Source of the DNA: Rhodospirillales bacterium
GTDB lineage: Bacteria > Pseudomonadota > Alphaproteobacteria > TMED109
DNA length: 64,000 nucleotides
Reading direction: 5' to 3'
Assembly (NCBI GenBank): GCA_009839325.1
Contig: VXPW01000064.1
Location: 1-64,000, forward strand
The translations under genes and the position numbers were made by a program. Below, in pieces: positions 8,703-16,779 of this stretch; position 1 is the first letter of the stretch, and each line of letters begins with the position of its first letter. The notes under the pieces are model-generated. The model saw nothing but the letters and a program-made list of their open reading frames with translations, was not told the DNA's origin and did no database searches.

Positions 8703-9890
8703 CTAGTGGATGAGCTCCAGCGCCACCGCCGTCGCCTCGCCGCCGCCGATACACAGCGAAGCGACGCCCTTGTCCAACCCGTACTTGCGCAAAGCTGCGA
8801 TCAGGGTCGCCATGATGCGGGCGCCGGACGCCCCCACTGGGTGACCGAGCGCACACGCTCCACCGTGCACGTTCACCTTGTCGGGCGACAGTCCGAACTC
8901 GCGCATTGCCACCATGGTGACGACCGCGAAGGCCTCGTTGACCTCGTACAGGTCGACGTCGTCGGCGTCCCAGCCGGCCTTGTCGAGAACCTTGCGGATG
9001 GCGGGCGGCGGCGCCGTTGTGAACCAGGCAGGTTCCTGGCTGTGCGTCGCCTGTGCGACGATCCGGGCGAGCGGAGTCAGCCCGCGGCGCTCCGCCTCGG
9101 ACTCGCGCATCAGCACCAGGGCCGCAGCACCGTCCGAGATCGAGCTCGAGTTGGCGGCGGTCACCGTCCCGTCCTTGCTGAAGGCCGGCCGCAAGGACGG
9201 GATCTTCTCAATGTTGGCCGAAAACGGCTGCTCGTCCCGCTCAACCACGGTCTCGCCCTTGCGGGTCTTGACCGTCACCGGAACCATCTCGTCCGCGAAC
9301 GTCCCGTCCTCGTTCGCCGTGCGCGCCCGCGTCAGCGAACGAATCGCGAACTCGTCCTGTTCGGCACGCGTGAACTGGTATTTCTGGGCAGTCGCCTCGG
9401 CGAAATGACCCATGAGCTTCCCGGGTTCGTAAGCGTCTTCGAGCCCGTCGACGAACATGTGGTCCTGCAGTTCCGCGTGGCCCATGCGGAGCCCGGCCCG
9501 GACCTTGGGGACCACGTAGGGCGCGTTCGACATGCTCTCGAGGCCGCCCGCGACCACCACCTCCGCGTTACCGGCGGCCAGCGTGTCGTGGCCGAACATC
9601 GCCGCCCGCATGCCCGATCCGCACATCTTGTTGATGGTCGTAGCGCCAGCGTCGACCGGAATCCCGGCCCCAATCGCCGCCTGGCGCGCCGGCGCCTGGC
9701 CTTGGCCCGCCGGAAGGACGCACCCCATGAAGACCTCGCTCACGTCCTCGCTCGGCACGGCCGCTCGCTCCAGGGCGCCCTTGATCGCGGCGCTTCCGAG
9801 TTCCGGGGCCGAGGCGCCGTGCAGCGATCCCTGGAAGCTCCCCATGGGGGTCCGCGCCATCCCGGCGACGACAATCGGGTCTTCAATCAT
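8703..9890 (-). CDS. atoB: Acetyl-CoA acetyltransferase (thiolase)
   Basis: Biosynthetic/degradative thiolase, 395 residues. The acyl-enzyme Cys is in [12 protein letters not shown] (about residue 89), the catalytic His in [18 protein letters not shown] (about 350), and the second Cys in [15 protein letters not shown] at the C-terminus. It cleaves acetoacetyl-CoA, the end product of leucine breakdown, to two acetyl-CoA. It lies inside the liu operon, 19 bases before liuB. HMG-CoA lyase, which would supply acetoacetate, is not in the window, nor is a CoA transferase to activate it. Confidence 0.88.
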   Translation of the reverse strand: MIEDPIVVAGMARTPMGSFQGSLHGASAPELGSAAIKGALERAAVPSEDVSEVFMGCVLPAGQGQAPARQAAIGAGIPVDAGATTINKMCGSGMRAAMFGHDTLAAGNAEVVVAGGLESMSNAPYVVPKVRAGLRMGHAELQDHMFVDGLEDAYEPGKLMGHFAEATAQKYQFTRAEQDEFAIRSLTRARTANEDGTFADEMVPVTVKTRKGETVVERDEQPFSANIEKIPSLRPAFSKDGTVTAANSSSISDGAAALVLMRESEAERRGLTPLARIVAQATHSQEPAWFTTAPPPAIRKVLDKAGWDADDVDLYEVNEAFAVVTMVAMREFGLSPDKVNVHGGACALGHPVGASGARIMATLIAALRKYGLDKGVASLCIGGGEATAVALELIH

Positions 9891-9956
9891 GACGGTAAAC
9901 TCCGTTTCGGTTTCAGTGCGCGGGGTTTCCCCGCGGCAAGGTTAGCTGCCGGGCCG

Positions 9957-10508
9957 TCAGAATTCGGACAGACCGGGTGCGAGGACACAGTCCCGGGCAC
10001 AAAGGACGAAGTCGCCCTCGCATTGCCGGGCGGGTTTGCCCGCCTGTGCACAATCTGAACGCGTGGCGACGCAGTCCCGCACACACTGGCGTGCCGCACC
10101 CCCACGGGCTTCGGGATCATAGGGGAATGGAGGCACCCCGACCTCCCGTTCCGTCGGCGCCCGCGCACCCCTCGCGTCCCGGGCGGCGGCTGGCCCTGGC
10201 TGCTCCGCTCCGGTCAACTCGGACGGCGGGCGGGCAGGCATCTGCGAACGTCCCGGTGATCGGTCGACACCCGGTATCGGGAACGGGCCGACCCCCGCAG
10301 GATCGCCGGACGGACCGGTACCAGCCCCGTCTCCGGGCAGCGGGGCGATCGGGAACGGCGACACCCCTTCGGGATCTTCTGCAAGTCGAATGCCGCCGGA
10401 TGGCGCACTTACCGCGAACTCCCCGGGCATGAGCGCTGCGGCGGGCAGACCTGTGCAAACCGCGCCCGCCAGCAGCAGCGCCGCCGTTCCCGGAATACCG
10501 CCCGCCAT
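9957..10508 (-). CDS. Unknown secreted protein with PFP repeats and a symmetric Cys motif
   Basis: I do not recognise this family. 183 residues, with a signal-peptide-like start (hydrophobic TAALLLAGAVC, cleavage plausible after PAAALM). The middle is Pro/Gly-rich and low in structure, with three degenerate repeats: GVSPFPIAPLP, GVGPFPIPGVD and GVPPFPYDPEA. The C-terminal 40 residues hold six cysteines in a mirror-symmetric pattern, C-x3-C-x6-C-x9-C-x6-C-x3-C, suggesting two antiparallel helices locked by disulfides, or a metal site. Its ATG overlaps the ivd stop by one base (TGATG), so it is translationally coupled to isovaleryl-CoA dehydrogenase. The thiolase gene follows 66 bases later. 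Any role in leucine use is inference from position. Confidence 0.75.
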   Translation of the reverse strand: MAGGIPGTAALLLAGAVCTGLPAAALMPGEFAVSAPSGGIRLAEDPEGVSPFPIAPLPGDGAGTGPSGDPAGVGPFPIPGVDRSPGRSQMPARPPSELTGAEQPGPAAARDARGARAPTEREVGVPPFPYDPEARGGAARQCVRDCVATRSDCAQAGKPARQCEGDFVLCARDCVLAPGLSEF

Positions 10509-11689
10509 CAGGCAGATTCCTCGAAGATCTCGCGCCCGATCAGCATGCGCCGGATCTCGCTGGTGCCGGCACCGATTTCATAGAGCTTCGCGTCGCGCAT
10601 GAGGCGACCCGCCGGGTATTCGTTGGTGTAGCCGTTCCCGCCCAGCACCTGCACGGTCTGCGAGGCCATCCAGGTAGCCCGCTCGGCCGTGTACAGGATG
10701 ACCCCGGCTGCATCCTTGCGAGTCGCCTCGCCCCGGTCACAGGCCTGCGCCACGGCGTAGCCGTAGCTGCGGCATGCGTTCATTGTGGTGTACATGTCCG
10801 CGAGCTTGCCCTGCATCAGCTGGAACGAGCCGATCGGTTGTCCGAACTGCTTGCGGTCGTGCACGTAGGGAACCACGAGGTCCCAGCACGCTTGCATCAC
10901 GCCCAGCGGGCCGCCCGACAGCACGATTCGTTCGTAGTCGAGCCCGCTCATCAGGACCGCGACTCCCTCGTCGACGGTTCCGAGGACATTCTCGACCGGG
11001 ACCTCACAGTCCTCGAAGACCAATTCCCCGGTGTTCGAACCGCGCATGCCCAGTTTGTCGAGCTTCGAAGCCCGGCTGAAACCCTTGAATCCGCGCTCCA
11101 CGATGAACGCAGTGATCCCCCGGGCGCCGGGCCCCGGACGGGTTCGCGCGTACGCCACGACGATGTCGGCGTCCGGGCCATTCGTGATCCATGACTTCGC
11201 CCCGTTCAGGACGTACCGATCCCCGTTCCGCTCGGCCCGCGTCTGCATCCCCACAACGTCGGAGCCTGCTCCCGCCTCGCTCATGGCGAGCGCCCCGACG
11301 CTGGTGCCCGCAACCAGCCCCGGCAAATGCCGCTCCCGCTGCTCCGGAGATCCGTTGAGACGGATCTGATTCACGCAGAGGTTGGAATGGGCGCCGTAGC
11401 TGAGACCCACGGATGCGGAAGCCCGGCTGATCTCCTCCATGGCCACAACATGCTCGAGGTAGCCGAGTTCCGAGCCCCCGTACTCCTCTTCCACGGTGAC
11501 GCCGAGCAGCCCCATCGCACCCATCTTCTCCCATAGGTCGTCGGGGAAGTCATTGGATGCGTCGATCTCGCCAGCCCGGGGGGCAATCTCCCGGGCCGCA
11601 AACCCGCTCACGCTGGTCCGCAGCATGTCCGCGGTTTCCCCGAGATTGAAGTTGAAGCTGGCTGGCGCGTTCGAGAGCATCTGAACCAT
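10508..11689 (-). CDS. ivd: Isovaleryl-CoA dehydrogenase
   Basis: FAD acyl-CoA dehydrogenase, 393 residues, catalysing isovaleryl-CoA to 3-methylcrotonyl-CoA, the step before the carboxylase encoded downstream. Acyl-CoA dehydrogenase signatures are present: [18 protein letters not shown] (about 140) and [22 protein letters not shown] (about 350). The catalytic Glu is in [15 protein letters not shown] (about 255), the helix-G position that marks isovaleryl-CoA dehydrogenases and separates them from most short-chain dehydrogenases. It starts 11 bases after the mgtE stop and its own stop overlaps the start of the secreted-protein gene. Confidence 0.92.
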   Translation of the reverse strand: MVQMLSNAPASFNFNLGETADMLRTSVSGFAAREIAPRAGEIDASNDFPDDLWEKMGAMGLLGVTVEEEYGGSELGYLEHVVAMEEISRASASVGLSYGAHSNLCVNQIRLNGSPEQRERHLPGLVAGTSVGALAMSEAGAGSDVVGMQTRAERNGDRYVLNGAKSWITNGPDADIVVAYARTRPGPGARGITAFIVERGFKGFSRASKLDKLGMRGSNTGELVFEDCEVPVENVLGTVDEGVAVLMSGLDYERIVLSGGPLGVMQACWDLVVPYVHDRKQFGQPIGSFQLMQGKLADMYTTMNACRSYGYAVAQACDRGEATRKDAAGVILYTAERATWMASQTVQVLGGNGYTNEYPAGRLMRDAKLYEIGAGTSEIRRMLIGREIFEESA

Positions 11690-11700
11690 TTACCGAGTCC

Positions 11701-13068
11701 TCACAGCAGGGTTAGCTGCGCCAACCCCAGGAAGGCAAAGAATCCCACGACATCCGTGACCGTGGTCAGGATGACGGCTGCCCCATGGGCCGGATCGATC
11801 CGCGCGCGCTCCAGCATCATTGGCACGAGCGCTCCGAACAGACCGGCCACCACCATATTGAAGACCATGGCGGCCCCGATCACGAGACCGATGGGCACGC
11901 TCGAGAACCAAAGTCCGGCCCCGAGGCCGGTCAGCACGGCGAATGCCACGCCATTGCATAGGCCTACCAGCACCTCTTTCCCCAACACCCGCGCCGCATT
12001 CGCCGGCGTGAGTTCGCGGGTGGCGATGGCGCGGACCGCCACAGTCAGTGTTTGCATGCCGGCATTGCCGCCCATGGACGCGACGATCGGCATGAGTACC
12101 GCCAGCGCCACCACCTGCTCGATGGTCGAGGCGAACACTGCAATCGCGGCTGATGCGAGAAACGCCGTAAACAGGTTGATAAGCAACCAGTTGAACCGGT
12201 TGCGCGCGGTTTGGACGGCGGCCGTGTAGATGTCATGCTCCGGTCCAACGCCGGCCAGACGCATCATGTCCTCGCTGGCCTCTTCCTGGATCACGTCAAC
12301 CACATCGTCGACGGTCACCATGCCGATCAGTCGATTCTGCGCGTCGACGACCGGCGCAGAAGTCAGTTCGTACTGATCGAACACGAACGCAACGTCCTCC
12401 CGGTCGGCGTTGACCTGCACCACCTTCGGGTCCCGCGTCATGATGTCGGCGACGCACACGTCGCGGTGAGCCCGCATGGCCCGATGCAGCGGGATCGTCC
12501 CAACCGGAGTGTGACGGGCACCGACAACAAACAGCGCGTAGAACTCGTCAGGGACATCAGGCGAGTCACGCAGGTGGTCGATGACCTGTCCGATCGTCCA
12601 GTACGACGGAATCGCGACGTAGTCGCGCTGCATGATGCGCCCGGCGCTATCCGCCTGGAATTCCAGCGCCTGCCTGGCGAGTTCTGCCTCGCTGGCCGGC
12701 ATCTCCTTGAGGAGCCGGGCGCGGCGCGCCTCATCCAGGCACTCGAGAACATACGCGGCATCATCGGTCTCGAGTTCCCCGGTCAACCTGGCCAGCAGAC
12801 CGGGGTCGATTGTCGAGGCGACCTTGTCAAGAACCCGGCGCGACAACGAGGCGAGGCTGTCTGCCGGTAGATCATCGCCCAGCAGGTGTACCGCGCGCAG
12901 CCGGGGCTCCGACGGGAGCTGCTCAATGATGTCGGCAAGGTCTGCCGGGTGGCTGCCTCGAAGTTGTGCGAGGTCCGATGCCAAAGGCTCGGTGCCCGCG
13001 TCGGCCAGCCGCGAGATCAGCTCAAGTCGCTGTTCCTGTGCGGTGTCGGTGGCTTGGGATTCGGGCAT
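11701..13068 (-). CDS. mgtE: Magnesium transporter MgtE
   Basis: Mg2+ channel/transporter, about 455 residues. It has an N-terminal superhelical domain (ALEFQ-type helices), then a CBS pair (VADIMTRDPKVVQVNADREDVA and VVDAQNRLIGMVTVDDVVDVI), then about five membrane segments near the C-terminus. The transmembrane part contains the conserved pore-region elements PIVASMGGNAGMQT and AVRAIATREL. The open frame extends upstream to 13248, but ATG 13068 is preceded by GGGAGG at good distance and begins MPESQATD, so I take it as the start. The extra 60 codons overlap the divergent lipB leader. Only 11 bases separate it from ivd, so it may head the liu transcript. Confidence 0.9.
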   Translation of the reverse strand: MPESQATDTAQEQRLELISRLADAGTEPLASDLAQLRGSHPADLADIIEQLPSEPRLRAVHLLGDDLPADSLASLSRRVLDKVASTIDPGLLARLTGELETDDAAYVLECLDEARRARLLKEMPASEAELARQALEFQADSAGRIMQRDYVAIPSYWTIGQVIDHLRDSPDVPDEFYALFVVGARHTPVGTIPLHRAMRAHRDVCVADIMTRDPKVVQVNADREDVAFVFDQYELTSAPVVDAQNRLIGMVTVDDVVDVIQEEASEDMMRLAGVGPEHDIYTAAVQTARNRFNWLLINLFTAFLASAAIAVFASTIEQVVALAVLMPIVASMGGNAGMQTLTVAVRAIATRELTPANAARVLGKEVLVGLCNGVAFAVLTGLGAGLWFSSVPIGLVIGAAMVFNMVVAGLFGALVPMMLERARIDPAHGAAVILTTVTDVVGFFAFLGLAQLTLL

Positions 13069-13269
13069 CGATCCCTCCCACCATGGCATTCGCGCCGCGA
13101 CGTCTGGGTCTGAAATAGCTGCCTGTAATCTATCGTGGCTCGCCGCGCGTTCCAAGGTTTTGCGGTGCCCCCGACCCCAAGCGGGAGCCGCGCCGACGCT
13201 CGCAGGTCGCCATATCTTTCGGGCGGGATTACGCTGTTCCTTGATCAACCATTATCTGAATCGGACGAG

Positions 13270-13944
13270 ATGCTTCACACCACTGACGGTATTACCTGGC
13301 GACACAGTACGACCGCGGTCGACTACCCCGATGCAGTTGCAAGCATGGAAGAACAGGTCGCCGGAATTCTGGCGGGAACCGCCGACGAATGTGTTTGGCT
13401 GGCGGAACATCCGCCCCTGTACACGGCCGGGACCAGTTCCGACCCACGCGAAGTCCTGCCAAAGGCAAGCCTGCCGGTATTTCCGACGGGGCGAGGTGGA
13501 CGCGTGACCTATCACGGCCCGGGACAGCGACTTGCGTACGTGATGCTGGACCTGCGGGCGCGAGGTCGCGATGTCCGGGCCTTCGTCAACGGCCTCGAGA
13601 CATGGATCATCGCCGTGCTGAACGACTTCGGCGTCCGGGGCGAGACCCACGCCGGCCGTATCGGCGTCTGGGTTGAAGACGCGAACGGCCAGCACGCGAA
13701 GATCGCCGCCGTTGGCGTGCGCGTACGACGTGGCGTGACCTTCCACGGGGTGTCGCTGAACGTGGACCCGGACCTCGCCCATTACGACGGGATCGTCCCC
13801 TGCGGAATTCGGGACGCCGGCGTGACGTCGTTGCGCCAGGTCGGCGTGGAGGCCTCCATGACCGACGTTGACCGAGCCCTTGTGCGTCGGTTTGGCGAGT
13901 GGGTACCGCCGCGGGAAGCGGCGCCTCGCACCAGTTTGCACTAG
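13270..13944 (+). CDS. lipB: Octanoyl-[acyl carrier protein] transferase LipB
   Basis: Transfers octanoyl from ACP to lipoyl domains, the first step of lipoate synthesis. About 224 residues from ATG 13270 (MLHTTDGITW); the frame is open further upstream but without family-like sequence. Diagnostic motifs are GGRVTYHGPGQ (about 76), GRIGVWV with the AKIAAVGVRVRRGVTFHG block that carries the catalytic Lys, and the acyl-accepting Cys in IVPCGIRDAGVTSL. Lipoate is needed by branched-chain ketoacid dehydrogenase, which would feed the adjacent liu pathway; that link is inference. Divergent from mgtE. Confidence 0.92.
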   Translation: MLHTTDGITWRHSTTAVDYPDAVASMEEQVAGILAGTADECVWLAEHPPLYTAGTSSDPREVLPKASLPVFPTGRGGRVTYHGPGQRLAYVMLDLRARGRDVRAFVNGLETWIIAVLNDFGVRGETHAGRIGVWVEDANGQHAKIAAVGVRVRRGVTFHGVSLNVDPDLAHYDGIVPCGIRDAGVTSLRQVGVEASMTDVDRALVRRFGEWVPPREAAPRTSLH

Positions 13945-14074
13945 GCCGCGCCGCGGCAGCGGGGCAGCGGAAACGGCCGAAGGGACGCCGCACCGCCGGC
14001 AACGGACCGCAGCGAATACTGGCCTACGCCCTTCACGGCACGTATGCCCGTCCGCGATGCCGGAGCCTTGACGT

Positions 14075-14463
14075 CTAGATCAGCTCGATGGCGACCGCTG
14101 TTCCGGGCATCCCCGCCAGCCTTCGATCACACGTAACGAGTGCCGTCGACAGTGCCTCCGCCAGAGCCAGATACGAGGCGTCGTAGGCGGTGACATAGGC
14201 CCGAAGCCGCCAAATCCGACCGAGGAATGGCTGGTGCGGGTGTCGTCCAACGTCGAAGTCCATCCAGCGACCAAGCGCCATCGCCCCTAGCCGTTCATCG
14301 ACGACTCCCCGGAGAGCGTAACGACGCAACACTTGTGCGATCTCAATATCGATGAGGTGCGGTGCGTGGACAGCCTCGAGCACGTCCACCAAGCGCACGG
14401 ACAGCCTTTGCCGGCGGCCGCATTCAGGAGCAGTTCGACAGCGCCGGACGCGTCCAGGTTCAT
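14075..14463 (-). pseudogene. PIN-domain (FitB/VapC-like) toxin, frameshifted
   Basis: PIN ribonuclease toxin paired with the upstream antitoxin; its ATG at 14463 overlaps the antitoxin stop (TGATG). Frame 1 gives MNLDASGAVELLLNAAAG, the normal PIN start with the first catalytic Asp. The rest of the domain continues in another frame from about 14405 (RLSVRLVDVLEAVHAPHL, then IDIEIAQVL, YDASYLALAEA and TCDRRLA). The 389-bp span is one base short of a multiple of three, matching a single-base deletion near 14405-14415. All four acidic active-site residues survive across the two frames, so the break is probably recent, or an assembly error. With this reading the toxin is not made. Confidence 0.75.
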
Positions 14464-14693
14464 CAGGGCCGGTCCCGTCCTTCCCGGAGCAATTCCGCAG
14501 GCGACGGGTCCAGCTCAGCTTCCGGCTGCGAACGAATGGCCTTGAGCAACTCCTGCCGGCTTGGATGCGCCAAGGCGCGCTCGATCTCCCGCAGCACGAT
14601 CTGAGACATCGAAATCCCTTCAGTAGCACCACGAGCGCGAAGTCGCCGGTGCAGAGCCTCCGAGACATTTCCAATCCGGACCATCACTGTCAT
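14463..14693 (-). CDS. FitA-like ribbon-helix-helix antitoxin
   Basis: 76-residue antitoxin. The N-terminal strand MTVMVRIGNVSEALHRRL and helix pair with GISMSQIVLREIERALAHP resemble FitA/Arc-type ribbon-helix-helix DNA binding. The C-terminus (QPEAELDPSPAELLREGRDRP) is the type that wraps the PIN toxin. The frame is open up to 14807, but ATG 14693 gives the compact family start; ATG 14684 is also possible. The antitoxin is intact while its toxin partner is frameshifted. It would normally repress its own promoter in the 14694-14877 spacer. Confidence 0.72.
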   Translation of the reverse strand: MTVMVRIGNVSEALHRRLRARGATEGISMSQIVLREIERALAHPSRQELLKAIRSQPEAELDPSPAELLREGRDRP

Positions 14694-14877
14694 GTGTACT
14701 TGCCGCGAAAGCATCTGCTGTTCATGACAGCGGCCGGCGTCGACACGGATCCGGGCATTGCGGACGGTGGTGGAGTGACCAGGTGGCAGGGCCGGTACCC
14801 GCCGCACTGGACCGGGTGCCCCTGGAACCGAATCTCTTACTGGGGCAGACCCGCCACCCTGGTTTCCGTCTCGTTCT

Positions 14878-15903
14878 TTAGCTCCGCGCGCCCTCGAATC
14901 CGGGCCCGGTCAGCGGCCGCGCGGTCCGGTCATCCACCCGGATCGTGGACTCGAACGCCTTCAGCCGCTTGTAGATCGAAATGAGCTCCACGATCGTCGA
15001 CCAGGAGTTGACCAGGAACTGGAACGACCCTTCGACGCGGTCGAACGCCCGCAAGATCTGCTGCAGCACGCCGAGCGTGATGATGCCGGCGACGATGGTG
15101 GGACCCATCATGATGTAGGGAACGATGACCGCGAACTGCAGGTATGACCACTTCGCGATGTCGAAGTACAGGTAGTGCTTGTAGAGACGGAAGTAGTTCC
15201 GCCGGACATTCGAAAACAGCTGGCCGATTGTCTCGGGTTCGGCGCGTTCTTCGTAATCCTCGCCGTACACCAGCTCCTTCCGGTATGCCGCTTCGACCTT
15301 CTGGTTGTTGAATTCAAGGCCGGGAAGCTTGATTCCGACGATCGCCAGCAGCACGGTCCCGGCGGCGGCCGAGACAATCGCGAGATAAACCAGCGAATGC
15401 GGGACGACACCGATCCACGGCAGCTCGGTAACGTGTTCGCTCAGGGTCCAGAGGAGCGGCAGGAACGCGATCAGCGTCATGACCGAGCGCATGAAGGCGA
15501 CCCCCAGTCCCTCGACGATGCGCGCGAAGCGCATGGTGTCTTCCTGAACCCGCTGGGCGGCGCCCTCAATGTGGCGAACCTGGTCCCAGTACGCCATGTA
15601 GTAGTCGTTCATCGCCGTCCGCCAGCGGAACACGTAGTGACGGACGTAGAACTCCAGCAGAACCGCCACGGTGATGTAGATGGCGGCGATCTCGGCGAAG
15701 GTCAGGCATTTCGCGAGAAAGTCGGAGAACTCCACCGCACCCGGCTCAGCCAGGGCCTGCTGCAGCGTGTCGTAGAAGTCGCCGAACCATTCGTTGATCC
15801 GGACGTCCAGCTGCACCTTGTACCAAGTGACCGCCAGGATCGCGACGCTGCCCAACAATGACCAATGCATCCACCGCCGGTTGGCGAAGAAGGACTTGAA
15901 CAC
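14878..15903 (-). CDS. sbmA: SbmA/BacA-family peptide transporter
   Basis: Inner-membrane proton-driven importer of peptides and peptide antibiotics. 341 residues from GTG 15903, which has AGGAGAG 5 bases upstream and gives the family-like start VFKSFFANRRW; an ATG at 15951 in frame lacks such a site. Characteristic blocks are WYKVQLDVRINEWFGDFYDTLQ (cut here: VQLDVRINEWFGDFYDTLQ), the segment WRTAMNDYYMAYWDQVRHIEGAAQRVQED and the C-terminal helix VEGSFQFLVNSWSTIVELISIYKRL. In BacA-bearing alphaproteobacteria it affects envelope lipids and uptake of cysteine-rich peptides. It stands alone, divergent from the copper operon across 503 bases. Confidence 0.88.
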   Translation of the reverse strand: MFKSFFANRRWMHWSLLGSVAILAVTWYKVQLDVRINEWFGDFYDTLQQALAEPGAVEFSDFLAKCLTFAEIAAIYITVAVLLEFYVRHYVFRWRTAMNDYYMAYWDQVRHIEGAAQRVQEDTMRFARIVEGLGVAFMRSVMTLIAFLPLLWTLSEHVTELPWIGVVPHSLVYLAIVSAAAGTVLLAIVGIKLPGLEFNNQKVEAAYRKELVYGEDYEERAEPETIGQLFSNVRRNYFRLYKHYLYFDIAKWSYLQFAVIVPYIMMGPTIVAGIITLGVLQQILRAFDRVEGSFQFLVNSWSTIVELISIYKRLKAFESTIRVDDRTARPLTGPGFEGARS

Positions 15904-16024
15904 AAGCTCTCTCCTATCGGAACTGTGATCGACGGGGAGCCCGCGAGTCACCTGTCTTCACATAGGCCCGGGAATGCCGGCCGGACGCCGGGCCCCTAGC
16001 CATGGACCAGCCCTAGCACGGCCG

Positions 16025-16065
16025 CCGGCCGCTGCCGTTGTAACAAATTAAGCCGCAGCGGCCGG
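16025..16065. repeat. 11-bp inverted repeat with AT-rich loop upstream of sbmA
   Basis: CCGGCCGCTGC (16025-16035) pairs perfectly with 16055-16065. The 19-base AT-rich loop contains TTGTAACAA, itself an odd palindrome (TTGT-A-ACAA). It lies about 122 bases before the sbmA start. It could be a regulator site for sbmA or a structured leader; no family match is claimed. Confidence 0.45.
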
Positions 16066-16320
16066 ACCATACGCTGCCGCTGTATTTAGCTGCCTCGTGT
16101 CCGCCGGCCAAAGCCCTTGCCCCGGCGATCGTCCGGAAACGTTCCACTCTCAACCGCCGCCGGCCGTTTTGCGTTCCGGCATGACACGTACAGCGTCGCC
16201 GGCGGGGACCCGCTCACATGGCCGGTTGCCGTCCACGCGATTGCTCGTGCCGTGCCGGATCAGACGATACGTCGGCGATTCCGCCGGGGCTCCATGGGCT
16301 TTCCGAGGCAAGACCGGCCC

Positions 16321-16375
16321 TTGACTTGGATTCGCACAACGCTACATGCTGTCTTACCCCTACCCCGGTAGGGTA
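16321..16375 (+). promoter_or_regulatory. csoR promoter with CsoR-type copper operator
   Basis: A sigma-70-like promoter, TTGACT at 16321-16326 and TACATG at 16343-16348 with a 16-base spacer, is followed at once by a G/C-tract inverted repeat at 16355-16375. The repeat has TACCCC on the left, CCGG at the centre, and GGTAGGGTA on the right. This TACCC...GGGTA form is the known style of CsoR operators. Its place just downstream of the -10 and 31 bases before csoR fits repression of the copper operon when copper is absent. Confidence 0.72.
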
Positions 16376-16406
16376 TTTGCGACACCGTGTTCAACAGGAT
16401 GCATCC

Positions 16407-16682
16407 ATGCAAGCGAAAGCCAAGGAAGAAACCCGAAACCGGCTTGCCAAGATCGAAGGCCAGGTACGCGGAATCGCGCGGATGGTGGAAGGTGACCGAT
16501 ATTGCATCGACGTAGTGCGGCAAATCCAGGCGGCCAGGGCTGCCCTTGGCGCCCTGGAGGGAATCGTCATGGATGATCACCTCCAGACTTGCGTCGAGCA
16601 TGCCATGCTGTCCGACGATCTCGACGACCGCCGCGCGAAGGTCGAGGAGTTGGTCATGGTCCTCGGAGGCCGCCGGCGATGA
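16407..16682 (+). CDS. csoR: Copper-sensing repressor of the CsoR/FrmR family
   Basis: 91-residue all-helical repressor. The Cu(I) ligand triad of CsoR is visible: Cys in DRYCIDVV (about residue 37), and His and Cys in DDHLQTC (about 62 and 66). The N-terminal His typical of nickel (RcnR) or formaldehyde (FrmR) members is absent. ATG 16407 has AGGA 8 bases before it. It is first in the operon followed by efflux genes, and its probable operator lies in its own promoter. When Cu(I) binds, family members release DNA, so the operon should be copper-induced. Confidence 0.85.
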   Translation: MQAKAKEETRNRLAKIEGQVRGIARMVEGDRYCIDVVRQIQAARAALGALEGIVMDDHLQTCVEHAMLSDDLDDRRAKVEELVMVLGGRRR

Positions 16683-16779
16683 CCTGCCGGGCGCGCCGCG
16701 GGACAGATCGACAATGGCTCGGGCGCGGGTGCCCGGCAACGGTGCCTGCCCGCGCCCCTGTCGCCGAATTGCAGGCAAC

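Larger units (their letters stand above)
15904..16406. other. Divergent spacer between sbmA and csoR
   Basis: 503 bases without a credible gene; small frames here are out-of-frame readings of GC-rich sequence. It holds the large inverted repeat at 16025-16065 and the csoR promoter and operator at 16321-16375, described separately. The stretch 16080-16320 shows no clear signal. Confidence 0.6.
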
